DNA from: Nothopassalora personata
Lineage: Eukaryota; Ascomycota; Dothideomycetes; Mycosphaerellales; Mycosphaerellaceae
NCBI GenBank assembly: GCA_033816765.1
Contig: CM066298.1
Span: forward strand, 2,418,001-2,482,000
Length of the DNA stretch: 64,000 nt
Reading direction: 5' to 3'
Shown in pieces: positions 50,278 to 62,099 of the stretch. The translations under genes and the position numbers were made by a program. How positions within the stretch are numbered: position 1 is the stretch's first letter; the number at the start of each line of letters is the position of its first letter. The notes below the pieces were generated by a model, which saw nothing but the letters and a program-made list of their open reading frames with translations, ran no database searches and was not told the origin of the DNA.

Positions 50278-52125
50278 TATTACTACTATTGCTAATAAGT
50301 ATAGAGTTAACCGCTTAACGCTATCGCGACGCTAGAATTAAAGTACTAAAAATTCTACCTTAAAGCACGAAGAATAGCGTATTCTTTATAACTAGTAAGA
50401 GCGGACACTTATAGTCTATCTTAATATACTATCTAAACGTAGACTACTACCTATACCTTTAATACTACTTAACTTTATTAAGGATATCGCTAAAATACGT
50501 CCCTATTAATCCTAGGTACCTAGGCTTTACTAGAGGTATAAGGATAAGATCCTATCTATATATCTCTAGCTATTTAATAAGGAGCGTAAAAAGGTAGATA
50601 GTAAGTATTACTATACCGCCTACTTCTAGTTATAAGAGTAGAAAGTTATATAGTATAAGATTAAGCTAGAAAATACGTATAATATAGACGAAAAAGGTAT
50701 ACTTATTAGCTTTCTTTTAAAGGTAAGAAGAATAGTCTCTAAGTTAGTATTTAAGAGCGGAAAGTTAATAGGTAATATATAAGATAGTAATAGAGAGTAA
50801 CTTACTATTATAGGGTATATCTATACTAATCTCATAGTACTTCTACCTTACCTTATTTACTAGGCTAAGACTAACAATATTTAAGATAGTTAGGTATAGG
50901 ATCTTATAGCTACTATCTACTAGGCATTCTTTACTTTAAGTAAGAAGGGCTAAATAGACAATAAGCTTAGATTAGTATAGTTATAATAGGTATTCTATTA
51001 TTTTACGAAGAATAAGACTCGAAGGGATTATAGACTTCTCTATATAGATAGATATAGGTTATATTTTAATATAGCTTTCCTTAAATGGGCATATACTAAT
51101 AAGATCTCAGTCTCTATATATCTACCTTACTTAACGTACCGGTTATAACCTCTAGATATATTACTATTTACGACCTTTAGTATCTACTACTCCTAGGAGT
51201 TTAATAAACATATTTATAGGTATAGGGTTATTATAAGCGTCTCTAAGCGTAATTTCTTTACGCTATTCTAGCTAGTATAGACTAAGGTATTTACTATAAA
51301 GAATATAGTTAGTAGATAAGCTAAAATAGGCCTCTATCTATATAATCCCTTAATAGTACTTAGTATCTTTAAAATAGCTACTCCTACTATTAAAACTTTA
51401 CGTCCTTAAACTAGCTTATCTAGTAGTTTAGTCCTATCTACTAGTAACTAAAGAAAGCTTAAGGATACACTAAAGGACCTATAGCTTAAGAAAAATACTA
51501 CTAAGCTTAAGAACCTAGAGAATACTATTATAGCTATTGCTATAGAGAATACGCTCCTTAAGGCTAAGAATAGTAACTTTATAACCGTACTTAAGATTAA
51601 GAAGAAGAAGCGTAAGCGTAGTAAGGAGATTATAGAGTAGCTAAGGGCTAATAAAAATAATAGGACTATATTCTTCTTACCTAAGAAGGTTATCTAAGTA
51701 TAGGCTATTACGACTAATAAGGAGCTTAGAAAAGAGACTACTATTACTAATAAGTAGCTTAAGAAGGAGGCTAATACTACTAAGCGTAAAGCTAAGTATA
51801 TTATAGTAGAGCTACGTAAAGAATAACGCGTAGACACTACTACTACGAAGAAGGCTACTAAGGTAGCTAAGAGCCTTTAAAAGTAGTAGGCTTATAAGAC
51901 TACTACTACTAAGCGATAGCTATAATAAGCGTTATAATAGTTAGCTAAGAAGCTACGTAGGCGTAAGTAGTTAATAGTAAAGCTAAAGGTACCTATAGGT
52001 AGTAATAATAAGGTTGAAGTAATAGGTAGTCCTATTAAGAGCAAAATACTATAGTAAGGTACTAATAGGTAGGTAAAGTAGCTACTATAATAATAGTTAT
52101 AAGAATAATAGAACAATAATTTAAT
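50278..52125 (+). pseudogene. Fot1/pogo-like transposase, main part, RIP-killed
   Basis: Continues the fragment at 3893. An N-terminal HTH segment (NITTIANKYRVNRLTLSRR) comes first. The DDE region follows, with YNIDEKG (first Asp, about 50683) and a second catalytic segment near 51035-51150. The latter reads I-D-R-Y, then LPYLTYRLQPLD, corresponding to the VDGHGSH and LPPHTTHLLQPLD motifs of Fot1 relatives. A lysine-rich coiled C-terminus follows. Stops are TAG/TAA. TA is the commonest dinucleotide and CA/TG are almost absent. Confidence 0.85.
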
Positions 52126-52156
52126 AAATATACTATCCGAATATTAAGTCGATAGG

Positions 52157-52202
52157 GGCCGTAGCCTAGTTAACATGGTTTCTCTCGAATCCGGGGTTTT
52201 GC
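52157..52202 (+). repeat. Left terminal inverted repeat of the 8.2-kb element
   Basis: Matches the reverse complement of about 60372-60419 with RIP-type differences (TAGTTAAC versus TGGTTGAC) and a one-base indel in a T run. Confidence 0.8.
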
Positions 52203-52345
52203 CTTTTCGCCTATTTACCTATATGCCTATATGCCTATATGCCTGTATGCCTGTATGCCTGTTTAGCTATTTGGCTGTTTAGCTATTTGCCTGTTTGCCT
52301 ATATGCCTATTTGCCTATATACCTATATGCCTATATGCCTATATA
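52203..52345 (+). repeat. Left subterminal repeat array
   Basis: About 15 irregular repeats of a 7-8 base unit (TATATGCC, TGTATGCC, TTTGCC). The right end has the complementary array (ATAGGCAT, ACAGGCAT) at about 60256-60370. Arrays like this are typical transposase-binding regions. Confidence 0.75.
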
Positions 52346-52349
52346 CTAT

Positions 52350-52394
52350 GCACTTACTCGTAGGGGCTATTCTATAGCCCCTACGAGTAAGTGC
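52350..52394. repeat. Perfect 21-bp hairpin next to the subterminal repeats
   Basis: Arms 52350-52370 and 52374-52394 are exact inverted copies (arm starts GCACTTACTCGTAGGGGC) around a 3-base loop TCT. A RIP-altered counterpart lies at about 60206-60251 at the other end. Single or paired copies of the arm are scattered through the element. Confidence 0.85.
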
Positions 52395-53198
52395 CTAGCA
52401 TATATAGTATAGAGAAGTTAGGGAAATAGATTTCGCGAATTAGTTTAAGCACACTCCCTCGTAGGGCATATTTACTAGCACTTAATCGTAGGAGCGAGTT
52501 TATAGACCCTACGAGTAAGTGTCTATAGCCCCTACGAGTAAATGCTCATTTACAGGGTTACTATTAAAAGAGTTCTATAGGCGTTCGTTCTTTAAGAGCA
52601 CTTACTCGTAGGATAATATAGTATTCGTAAGATAAGACATAATATAATAGAAAACAGGCGCAGTTACAGTTATATATAGATAGTAAACTATTTACACTTC
52701 TTGTTCTTACGGCGATAGGCTCCGTAGGTAGTAGACTATACAGTACCGGTAGTAGTAGCACCTATTTACGAGTACTAGCGGCACTTATTCTTATACGGCG
52801 TCTTACCGCGGCACGAACGATACACTTGCGGTCTAGGCTCACTAAGACCTGTTACGAGGTCTTAGATATTGCCGGCATGCGTCCACTTTATTAGCCGGTT
52901 AGAAGACTAGCCGCCCTCGCTAGTAGCTACGCGCGAAAAAAGGTCGTCCTACTCCTATATATACGTTAGTCTTAATTATAGAGCGTAGAGTTAAGCATTA
53001 GCTTAGCATCGTAAAGACTTACTTACTACGGTATAGAGACGATGCTACCCGCTAAAGGCATCCTATACTTGTTTATATTTTTACCCGTAGGCCGGCCTTA
53101 CTTACTAGGGTTTACGCCTCGGCGCACGACATAATCGCTACGCTTAACGATTTTAATAGCCTTACCGGTAGTGTTTCTACCGCCGGTAGAGGGCACAG

Positions 53199-53323
<125 letters not shown>

Positions 53324-54108
53324 GTGTTAGTGTTAGTGTTAGTAGTACTATAGAGACAATGTTAGCGATAGGATCTTAATAATAGCCTTAAGGCATAAGA
53401 GGCTTAAAGGTAAGAGCGAGACTTACGTAGGAGGAGTATAAGATAGGCCGGTAGCGCCCTCGTTATAGTTAGTATTACTACGTATATATAGTTAGTACTC
53501 GCTTAGATAGATAGATCGATATCGATTAGCTTATAAGTCCTCGCCGCCGCCGCCGCTAAACTCGTAGTCGTCGTCGTCGTAGTCGGGGCTATAGCATAAT
53601 GTTAGTAGTGTATTCTCGTAAGCCGAGCTTAGCTAAGCTAAGTAACTAAGGACTAAGGACATATAGAATCGGGCCGTCATTATACGGCTCGAAAGCCGGA
53701 GCAGTACCTTCTTCTTACTACTACTAGGTAGGCGCGGTAGGCGCGGTAGGCGATAGTAATAGTAATGGTAGTAGTAATAGTAGTAGTAATAGTAGTAGTA
53801 GTACGGGCTTACGAGCGGCCTTAGAGGCGAGCTTCTTACGTAGTGCCTTACTACCGGTAGACTTACGAGCCGCCTTAGAGGTATACTTACTATAGATATA
53901 TTAGTATACCGAGTAAGTAATTAGGGCGAACAGTGTACTTATAGGGCGGCGCGATCGTAGTAGAAGAACTCGCTTCTAGAAAGGTGTTAGCTAGTCGCTA
54001 TACTAGAGCATAGTTAATCTTAGGCAAGCCTTTATATACGCTACGAGGGAGTAGAGGGATGCTAGTAACGCGCTAGGCGTACCGAGCGTAAAAAAACGAC
54101 CTATATCA

Positions 54109-54109
54109 T

Positions 54110-54207
<98 letters not shown>

Positions 54208-54320
54208 TTACTACTGTTACTACTATTGCTACTATTACTACTACTACTATTACTACTATTACTACTGTTACTACTGTTACTACTATTATTGTTATTATTA
54301 CTACTACTACTACTACTACG
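54109..54320. repeat. (ACT)n microsatellite with an imperfect tail
   Basis: A perfect ACT array to about 54208, then a variable ACT/GTT/ATT tail. Confidence 0.93.
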
Positions 54321-54722
54321 GATAGTTATAAGAGGGCGTATGTAATGTAAATGTTAAGGAAAGGAAGACAGTTATTTAGAGAAGTGTTGCGCTTCTTAAA
54401 TGCCTTTCCTCTATTATCCTAAGTCGTATTATCGTCGCTAGGTAAGTTCTTAATAGTATACTATTATAGGCTATTGTCTAGCTATTGTTCTTAAATAAGT
54501 AGGTTCTAATCCTATAGGTTATTAGAGGATGTAATCCTAAGGCACTCGAGCCTTTATACAAGTCGTCTATTAGTAGATATGTTAAGTAGATTTAGGTGAT
54601 ACTATAGCGACAGTAGCGAAGTGTACGGAGTAGCGTATAGTAAATACTAAGGTTCTACTAAGCCGCACATAGTTAGTGAAGTTATGCGTCGAAAGACGAC
54701 CCTATACCTCGTGTTAGTAAGG

Positions 54723-54775
54723 AGCACTTCCTCGTAGGCGTGTAATGCTCGCCCCTCCGAGGAAGTATAAGTACT
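54723..54775. repeat. Hairpin with GCACTTCCTCGTAGG arms, copy 1
   Basis: The arms are the CACTTCCTCGTAGG variant of the element's hairpin motif. The loop region GTGTAATGCTCGCCCC is the reverse complement of the loop region of the copy at 55205-55260, so the two hairpins are inverted copies of one another. Confidence 0.7.
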
Positions 54776-54883
54776 CTATAAGAAATAAGCTATATCGAAA
54801 CATATAAGCTTACGGTAGTAAGTAGCGACTAGGCTATAATGTTATTAGGTAGGTAAGTGAAGCGACACCTAACTCTAGTAAAA

Positions 54884-54953
54884 AGCACTTACTCGTAGGG
54901 CCTATAGCACTTACTCGTAGGGCCTATTACTACACCCCTACGAGTAAGTGCTA
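54884..54953. repeat. Triple cluster of the CACTTACTCGTAGGG motif
   Basis: Two direct copies (54885-54900 and 54907-54922) and one inverted copy (54936-54952) within 70 bp. Either direct copy can pair with the inverted one. Confidence 0.75.
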
Positions 54954-55204
54954 TAGGAAACTCGTCGTGCCCGACAGTAAGCTAAGACTAACTAAGCGAC
55001 TCGTAACCCTCCTTAAGGTAGGCACGGCTTCCGGCGGTAATATTCTCCTACGAGTAAGTACGTTAATCGAGAAGGAGCTCGTAATCTATGTCCTCCGTAC
55101 GACCGATACGGAGTAGGTAAGGAGGTAGGCGGTAGATTTATTAAAGTCGATCTTAAAACATTAAATACGTAGTAACTACACCCTATTAGCTACTCTAACA
55201 TAAT

Positions 55205-55260
55205 AAAAGATGCGAGCACTTCCTCGTAGGGGCGAGCATTACACGCCTACGAGGAAGTGC
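55205..55260. repeat. Hairpin with GCACTTCCTCGTAGG arms, copy 2
   Basis: Arms at about 55207-55222 and 55244-55259; inverted relative to copy 1 at 54723-54775. Confidence 0.7.
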
Positions 55261-56399
55261 ACTAACCGTAACCGTAATAGTATTACTACACGTCCTTTCA
55301 ACTCCGGAGCCTCCTTAGTAAGGCTGTCCCTACGGTAGAGGCCCGACCTACCCTAGTAGGTCGTCTTAATACGTCGCCTATCGACGACGCTACCGTATTA
55401 TCTTAAGCATTGTTATCTTAAGTATTGTTATCTTAAGTATTATTATCTTAAGCATTATTGTCTTAGACCGTATCGACTTAACCTATAGGTTCTTAACCCG
55501 TAGACTCCGTAGTTAATTGTTCTTATAGTAATGGACTAGGCTCTAATAGCTAATTCTAGTGTTGCGGCTATAGATAACTACCTTAACTACTAGGCTAGGC
55601 GTCTTACTAACGTTCTAGTTACGAAGACTCGGGTATGCTATCTAAAGCTAGGGCTTAGTTTAGCGTACCTACGGAAGGAGCGAATATACTAACCGGCTCG
55701 ACGTGTTCGACTGTAGCTTATTATAGCGTACTAATTGGAAGAGTAAACATATAACCTTACTCGACATTCTATTCTATTATAGCCTACTGTTCGGTAGGAG
55801 CTTAGTCCTTAGTAACTTGTATCTATACTATACTAGGTACTAATGGCTCTTTAGCTTCGGGTTAAAGACGTGTACGGTAGTAAGGGCAATATAGCATATT
55901 AAACTTAGCGACTATCTTAGTAATGTAACGGAAGTATACATAGTATTAGCACTTCGTCCGCTAACGAATACACTTACTATTGTCCTAGTCGTTATAGTAG
56001 ATCATATAGCGGTTTTTATAGTCGCCTAGGCTTCGACGTTCTTAAGGCTTAGGCTAATCCTATAGACGCCGTAGAACTATAGCCGGTAGGTTAGGTAGGC
56101 TACTTTAGTCGCTATCGTCGTTAGTAGTTAGTAACTCGTAGATAGAGCGCTTCTTACTACCCTCGTACGCCTTCTTCGAGGTGCGTTAAGTAGTCGCACT
56201 AGTAGTAGTAGTCGTACTAGCAGTCGTACTACTCTCGCCGTTCGAAGCGCCTCGCTTAATTAATACATCGAGCCGGCCTTAAGTAAGGTATCGCTCGTAT
56301 TTAGCATTATCGAGATAGTCCTCGCGACGCTCCTACTAAGGAGGCGAGAGAGGACGAGGTATACGGAACCTACTAGGCTATACTTTATGTAATAGCTAC

Positions 56400-57560
56400 G
56401 ATAGTAGTAGTAGTGCTTTGGGTTCGTCCTAGTGTACGAATAGAGTATCGTCGCTATCTACTCCTATAGTAGTATCTCGTACACCGCTAATACTAAGTGG
56501 AGTAGACTACCGCGTATTCTATATAGACGTAGCCTAATCCTAGTCCTAGTCCTAGTCCTAGTCCTTATCCTTATTAGCGATATAAACATTCTTCTATATG
56601 TCTTCGTAGATTTCTCGGATAATGAAGACCTTAATAATAACACGCTTAGTACTAGGTCTACTATTAAAAGCCGTAATGAGTAAATTAAGATCCCTATTTC
56701 GAGTAGTAACTCCCTTGCCCAGATAGGCTATCGACTAGTAGAATTAATACGCGAAGCAAAATAATGCTTAAAGTGCGGCTCCCTTAGCATCTCCTTTACC
56801 TCGGGTGCCTCTAATATAAAGAGATCCTATAGCTACGTAGGTCGGTTAGGCGTAGGGACTCGCTAGAGTAGTAATAGAAAGGTGTCTATATAATTAGTCC
56901 ACTCCTAGGTATGCGTAAGGATTCTCTCGCTATATACGATGTAGTTGTAGTTACTACCCTCCCTTAAAGAGATAAACATATTATACGATATAAGGTTAAA
57001 CCGGACGAACTGTCGTATCTACTTCTCTTTACCTTTCCCCTTAGCTCTTATAATAGACTTCTTAGCTAGCATCTTTCTTCGAGCTATAGACTTAAGAGGA
57101 TCACTTTCTTCGTTAGACTTAGTAACCTTCTTCGACAATTTAGGTGCCGCTAGATGTAATGGATTATAGGTAGTATTATGTATCGGGCGCTTCTTAGTCC
57201 TCTCCTTGCCTTTCCTTTCTTTCTTAGCCCGTCTAGCGTTACGAAACGTCTTAAATCCATCGTAGGCACTACTAGGGCCTCCGCTAGAAACGACAGCTAG
57301 CTAAGTAGATTACGGTAGCAATTCGGCATTAGACGAGGAGAGACTCGGGGACCTTCGATAGCCGCACTTCTTATAGAAGTAAGCACTAGCCTTAAAGGTA
57401 GCGCCGCATACGGAGTAGAATAAAGGCATATTATTACTAATGTCGTCGTAGAGCTAATAGAACCGATAGAGCTAATAGAATCGATAGAGCTAATAGAACC
57501 GATAGAGCTAATAGAATCGATAGGGCTAGCGGTCATTAAGTAGATAAGAATTTCGAGGGT
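56400..57560 (-). pseudogene. Unidentified RIP-killed frame in the 8.2-kb element
   Basis: A minus-strand frame can be followed from about 57290 down to about 56650 with RIP-type stops only. It has a long lysine/arginine-rich segment (near 57030-57240) and then a segment with RQFVRFNLISYNMFISL (near 56955-57010). No known domain was identified. It lies downstream of the integrase-like frame on the same strand. Confidence 0.35.
57297..57536. repeat. Short tandem repeats of a 15-bp GATAGAGCTAATAGA-type unit
   Basis: At about 57450-57530, five units alternating AACCGATAGAGCTAATAG and AATCGATAGAGCTAATAG; on the minus strand they read as Ser/Ile repeats. This accounts for the open frame there. 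Confidence 0.7.
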
Positions 57561-57719
57561 AGCGGCTTAGGCGTGTTATATTAATTGCCGCAATATCCAC
57601 ATCGCGGCGGCAGTCCTCCGGCATAACATAATATATAGATAAATGATCTATACTAGTAGGGGTTACTATAATTATTGCCCCCTACTATATAACTAGAAGT
57701 AAAGACTTCTACTACTATA

Positions 57720-58880
57720 GTACTACTACTACGCTGCCCATTGCTCGTTTACGGAAGTAAACATCGCCCTAAGGCGATCTAATAGTTAGAGCTCTAGGTT
57801 ATCGCTTAGGCGTTTAAACTCGAGTAAGTTACCGCTACCCTTAATAAACGCTACAGTAGCCTATCGTAACCGCTTATAAGTAACGAAGTGTAGCCTAACC
57901 GAAGGGTTATCTAGATCTAAGTCGTTCTCGACCTCTATACCGTCTAATTCACGAGGTAGACCTATAAATTTAAGGGCGTCTTAACACTATTTAAGCGTCT
58001 CCTCTAGTAGGTAGGCTTCGAGATCGTATTCTTCTATACGCTCTTACTACTATCGTATCTATAGATAGTCTAGGTCGATGTTCTATTTCTAATCTCGTGC
58101 GCCCTTTCCGAATATCCGAGGGTAGTTATATAGTAGCTTAGGCGTGCTAGAGTAGTGTAACTCTACGTTCGGATTATATCGAATATAATGTATGTTCTAG
58201 TTCTTAATAAAGTATGCAATAGTCTTACGAATAATAGACATGTAGATAGCGAGGAAGGCTACGCGATTAGCTTTCTCATCCGGATTATAGAGGCTATCTA
58301 CTTTAATCTTACCTTATGTCGTTATTAGTATAATAAGCTACTAAGTAAGGTAGGTAGTATATACCGAAGTGATCCCTCTATATGTTTAGCGCGCCCTTCG
58401 CGACTTCGCCGTTCTAGTACTCGACGGTATTATTTCCCTTACTAGTCGTGTACTAAAAGCACTCTAAAAAGCTTAGCCTACGAGCTACGAATAGCTCTCG
58501 TAGTTTAAGATAGGCGTTCGCGAGTATTAGTATCTCGACGCCTTTATTAGATCGTATAATACGTAGCTAATAACCTCGCCGTGTTATCTTATTAATATAT
58601 TGTGCGAAGGTTAAGAACTTTATCTTCGTAAGGTTACCGGTATATGTCTAAATAATCTAGCGGGAGAACACATCTATACACACATAGATCTATATTCTAA
58701 AGAACGGCTCCATCTTATAATAGGCATTAATTGACTAGACATAGTTTAGGCCTATTGCCTTCGGCCTACTATAGTGTAGCTAGAAATATAGCTCGCGTAG
58801 TCGTCGTATACGGAATGGTACAGCATAGATCTCGCGAGCGATCTTATAGATACGGTCTCTATATATAGAAGTTAATATAC
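57720..58880 (-). pseudogene. Retroviral-type integrase (rve-like) pseudogene of the 8.2-kb element
   Basis: Minus-strand frame with RIP stops. Near 58640-58700 it reads IYVCIDVFSR, the beta-strand of an rve core with the first Asp. Near 58531-58565 it reads IRSNKGVE, matching IRSDKGVE around the second Asp in fungal integrase-like proteins. A conserved-looking C-terminal part (VHLH-S-TPKLLYNYPRIFG near 58110-58160) follows, then a helical tail to about 57740. The upstream part (near 58790-58870) reads RIYKIAREIYAVPFRIRRLRE, an N-terminal helical segment. It is probably the mobility enzyme of the element. Confidence 0.65.
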
Positions 58881-59109
58881 ATACACTTACTCGTAGGCGC
58901 GTACCCTTCGCCGCTACGAGTAAGTGTGCGTAAGTAAAGAGAATAGCTATTACTAACTATCTCGTACGTAGCCTATACGTATTACTAGATTACGAGTAAT
59001 AGGAGTAGCTACGCTAGCCCCTACGAGGAAGTACTCGATAGCTCTATACTCTATGTACTATTATATATAAGAGTCTCGTAGCCTAATTAGGATAGAGTCT
59101 AGTATATAA

Positions 59110-59520
59110 CAGTACACGGAGTATATACTCGTAGCGGTATACGGAGCATATACTCGTAGCGGTATAGTAGTATATACTCGTAGCGGTATAGTAGTATATA
59201 CTCGTAGCGGTGTAGTAGTATATACTCGTAGCGGTATAGTAGTATATACTCGTAGCGGTATAGTAGCACATACTCGTAGCGGTGTAGTAGTATATACTCG
59301 TAGCGGTGTAGTAGCATATACTCGTAGCGGTGTAGTAGTACATACTCGTAGCGGTATAGTAGCATATACTCGTAGTAGTGTAGTAGTACATACTCGTAGC
59401 GGTGTAGTAGTACATACTCGTAGCGGTGTAGGAGCATATACTCGCCGCGGTGTAGGAGCATATACTCGTAGCCGCGGTAAGTAGTGTAGTAGCACATACT
59501 CGTAGCCGCGGTGTAGTATA
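59110..59520. repeat. 24-bp minisatellite, about 17 copies
   Basis: The unit is TATACTCGTAGCGGTGTAGTAG plus two bases, with variants. Because 24 is a multiple of 3 and the unit lacks stops on the minus strand, all three minus frames stay open, which explains the long repetitive frames there. It contains CTCGTAG, the core also present in the hairpin motif. Confidence 0.9.
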
Positions 59521-59529
59521 CTCGGAGCG

Positions 59530-60205
59530 GTTAAAGAAGTAGATATATACGTACCTACCGATAAAGTGATTCTTCCTACGTAGATAGTTAGCGATAGTAC
59601 GATAGCTACTATTATACGTAACATTAGAAGCGATTATAACCGATAAGACTTCACGAATAGCCTACGTAATCTCTTCCTCGTTCTCTAGTAGTATATGCCT
59701 TAGAAGACCTATTAATCTTCGTAGATTGCGGTATTAGGTTAACGACAACTTAAAGCCATCTTTTTTTAGTATCTTGACTGTATGCTTATTACCTAATGCT
59801 AAGTACCGCTAAAAGTTGTATTCAATCTTCCGTCGTAGACAGTCCTCTTGCCATAGAGTGAACTTAGTACGTATGTTAGCCTTAGTTAATCCCTACTGTT
59901 CGAGCCTACGCTCTAAAGTAGGCAGTGTAAGATGGACTCTATAGTCCTAGCGAAGACGCTAAAGGATTTCTCGATGCGTAGTCTTGCTTGCGATAAGCTA
60001 GGCGATCGTCTCACGATATGGCTCGACATCGATAGCTTAGCCGCCACGGCGGCGATTCGTAACAATAGGCATAACGAGGGCGGAGGGCGGAGGGCGTGTA
60101 CGTATGCGCGTAGCGATCGGTGTAGTGTAGCGTGGTGTAGTATTGAGGTTAACACTTAGAAAGAATCTTAGATGCAACCGTGGATTACGTGGCCTCTGTA
60201 TGCTG
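59530..60205. other. Right part of the 8.2-kb element before its end
   Basis: RIP-degraded up to about 60000. A less affected segment with CA and TG (about 59930-60200) follows. No gene was recognised. Confidence 0.45.
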
Positions 60206-60255
60206 TGTACTTACTCGTAGTAGCTAATCTATAGCCCCTACGAGTAAGTGCATAG

Positions 60256-60370
60256 CATATAGGCATACAGGCATATAGGCATACAGGCATATAGGCATAC
60301 AGGCATACAGCCAAACAGCCAAACAGCCAAACAGGCATACAGGCATACAGGCATACAGGCATACAGGCAA
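60256..60370 (-). repeat. Right subterminal repeat array
   Basis: About 14 units of GGCATACA / GGCATATA, with three CAAACAGC units in the middle (about 60310-60330). Less RIP-altered than the left array. Confidence 0.75.
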
Positions 60371-60371
60371 A

Positions 60372-60419
60372 AAGGCAAAACCCCGGATTCGAGAGAAACC
60401 ATGTCAACCAGGCTACGAG
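60372..60419 (-). repeat. Right terminal inverted repeat of the 8.2-kb element
   Basis: Minus strand GTAGCCTGGTTGACATGG then TTTCTCTCGAATCCGGGG; partner of 52157-52202. This copy still has CA/TG, so it is close to the pre-RIP state. Confidence 0.8.
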
Positions 60420-60488
60420 GATAGGTCTAATATTAAGATAGCTACACCTTTAAGAACAACATAGGTTGTAACGATATAGCCGTGCACG

Positions 60489-60521
60489 ACGTGCGACCGT
60501 GCACGACGCGCACCTGACTTC
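60489..60521 (-). repeat. Right terminal inverted repeat of the Fot1-like transposon
   Basis: Exact reverse complement of 3819-3851, followed by TA (60522-60523). Confidence 0.9.
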
Positions 60522-60719
60522 TACTTGGAAATCGGCCCGAGATCGTTCTCAGCCGAGAGTCAGCAATCTCCAAAACCACCTCACGACATCTTCCACTCGT
60601 CGCCACCACCCGACCGCTTCAGCATGTCTCCCACCACCCCATCACTATGCTGCGCGACCTCTCACCCCTCGGTCAGCGCGACAACGAGCTCTTTATGACC
60701 ACGTCAGTCGACCACGACA

Positions 60720-61292
60720 ATGAAGTTCCAACACACCACCAGCCAAGAACCGCAAAACACAGATCCCCTCGACGATGTCTTCGCATCCGCGCCCTCATCG
60801 CCGCGTCTAGCAGCCCGCATTGAAGGGCACCTCCCCAACACAGAACACTCCGACATCCCCCGCCTCCGCAGCATCCACGTCACTAACGGCTACCGCGAAG
60901 GCATTGCCATCAGCAAAGACCAGCATATTCAAGCCGGGTTTGATGAAGGATTTAGTCTTGGAGGGGAACTCGGCATGAAAGTCGGGTGGTTTTTGGGAGT
61001 GTTGGAGGGAGTTGCGAAAGCAACTGCGGGTCGTGAGGGAGAGGACGCAGGAAAGGCGAAGAAGTTGTGGCATGCAGCACAAGAGGACATGAAGATGGAG
61101 AAGATGCTGGGCGAGGAGTACTTTGAGCCGGATGGGATCTGGAAGTATGAGGTACCGGGGCAGGATGACGACGGAGAAGCGAGTGTTACATTTGCGGATG
61201 TTGCAGGGCATCATCCTGTGGTCAGGAAGTGGAGGGAGGCTGTGGACGGGTTGCTGGGGGGGTATGGTGTCGGTCTTGAGATGGACGGCTGA
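60720..61292 (+). CDS. YAE1: Yae1, Fe-S cluster delivery adaptor
   Basis: 190 aa, intronless. Yae1 pairs with Lto1 and recruits the cytosolic iron-sulfur targeting complex to the ribosome-recycling ATPase Rli1/ABCE1. The sequence shows the family's DIPRLRSIHVTNGYREG block (45-61) and the GX3 ladder, with Gly at 73, 77, 81, 85, 89, 93 and 97, after Gly57 and Gly61. The N-terminus (DPLDDVFASAPSSP) and an acidic C-terminus fit fungal homologues. The ATG at 60720 is the only start that keeps the N-terminal DDVF segment. The gene starts 197 bp after the right TA of the transposon nest, so its promoter must be short or partly transposon-derived. Confidence 0.88.
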   Translation: MKFQHTTSQEPQNTDPLDDVFASAPSSPRLAARIEGHLPNTEHSDIPRLRSIHVTNGYREGIAISKDQHIQAGFDEGFSLGGELGMKVGWFLGVLEGVAKATAGREGEDAGKAKKLWHAAQEDMKMEKMLGEEYFEPDGIWKYEVPGQDDDGEASVTFADVAGHHPVVRKWREAVDGLLGGYGVGLEMDG

Positions 61293-61367
61293 ACATTAGA
61301 CATTCTGTCCGATTGAGCAATTCTCTACTGTGCAAGTGTTGTACGAGTCATGCCGTGAGCCTCATCG

Positions 61368-61483
61368 ATTCGAATATTCTTATCGCCCTTAATACTATTG
61401 AAATAAGGTAACACCTTATATACTATCGCTTAAAGGTAGAACTATAGGTGCTCGATTAGGTTAAGATCCGGGCTATAGGGTAG
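61368..61483 (-). pseudogene. Tc1/mariner transposase fragment, RIP-killed
   Basis: On the minus strand it reads LPYSPDLNLIEHLQFYL, the hallmark SPDLNPIEHLW end of the DDE domain of Tc1-like transposases, with Trp lost to a stop by RIP. It is cut on the left side of its frame by the second copy of element 4 at 61484. It belongs to a different branch from the Fot1-like element. Confidence 0.75.
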
Positions 61484-61853
61484 TATTAACGACTAATAGG
61501 TTGTGTTAACCTTAGGTTTAGAGGGGGTCCCTTAGGTCTAACTTGCCCTAATTTCATTTAGGTTTAATTAGACATTTAGGTAAGCTAGTAGGACCTAGTA
61601 TAGCTGTTAAGATATATACTACGTAGTTAAGCATTATAAGCGTAGCATTAAGGCAACAATTCAATTTATACCTCTCGAATAGAGGGCATAGGGGTTTAGG
61701 TCCGCTAATCCTCTTGTTTTTCTAGCTACTACGCTACTTGTCACGTGACCTGATTTCACGGTCCCGGGACCGGCAAATACCCCTACTTACATAAGCGCCG
61801 CTCTATACCACCACAACTCGGACAGGCCTATATAGGGTAGTTAGTAGACATTA
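61484..61853 (+). repeat. Left LTR of the second copy of element 4
   Basis: Begins TATTAACGACTAATAGG; contains the GGTCCCGGGACC palindrome near 61759-61770. Confidence 0.85.
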
Positions 61854-62099
61854 TTTTAGTAGTTAATAAGGGGGGGTATTAAGTGTATACCCGGTAGCGA
61901 ATTAGTATCTAGTTTATAAGCTTAAAATTACGGTTTAAGGTCTAAGGTTTACGGTTAAGGACGACTAAGGTCGAAAACACTTAATGTCTAAGGTATTTAG
62001 TAACAATCACGGTTACAAGGTCCTATTAAGTAACAACTAGTATTAGCGCATTCTAAAGTAAGCACTACGTAATAATAGATACGGCTATATTACTAGAAA

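Noticed and set aside
50278..52125. Intact transposase
   Set aside because: Numerous TAG/TAA stops and near-total CA/TG loss; clearly a RIP pseudogene.
52203..52345. CRISPR-like array
   Set aside because: The repeats are 7-8 bp without spacers, in a eukaryotic transposon end, with an inverted counterpart at the other end.
59061..59624. Long repetitive minus-strand frames (Tyr/Leu/Arg or Thr/Pro repeats)
   Set aside because: All three frames are open only because the 24-bp minisatellite unit has no stop on that strand; not a gene.
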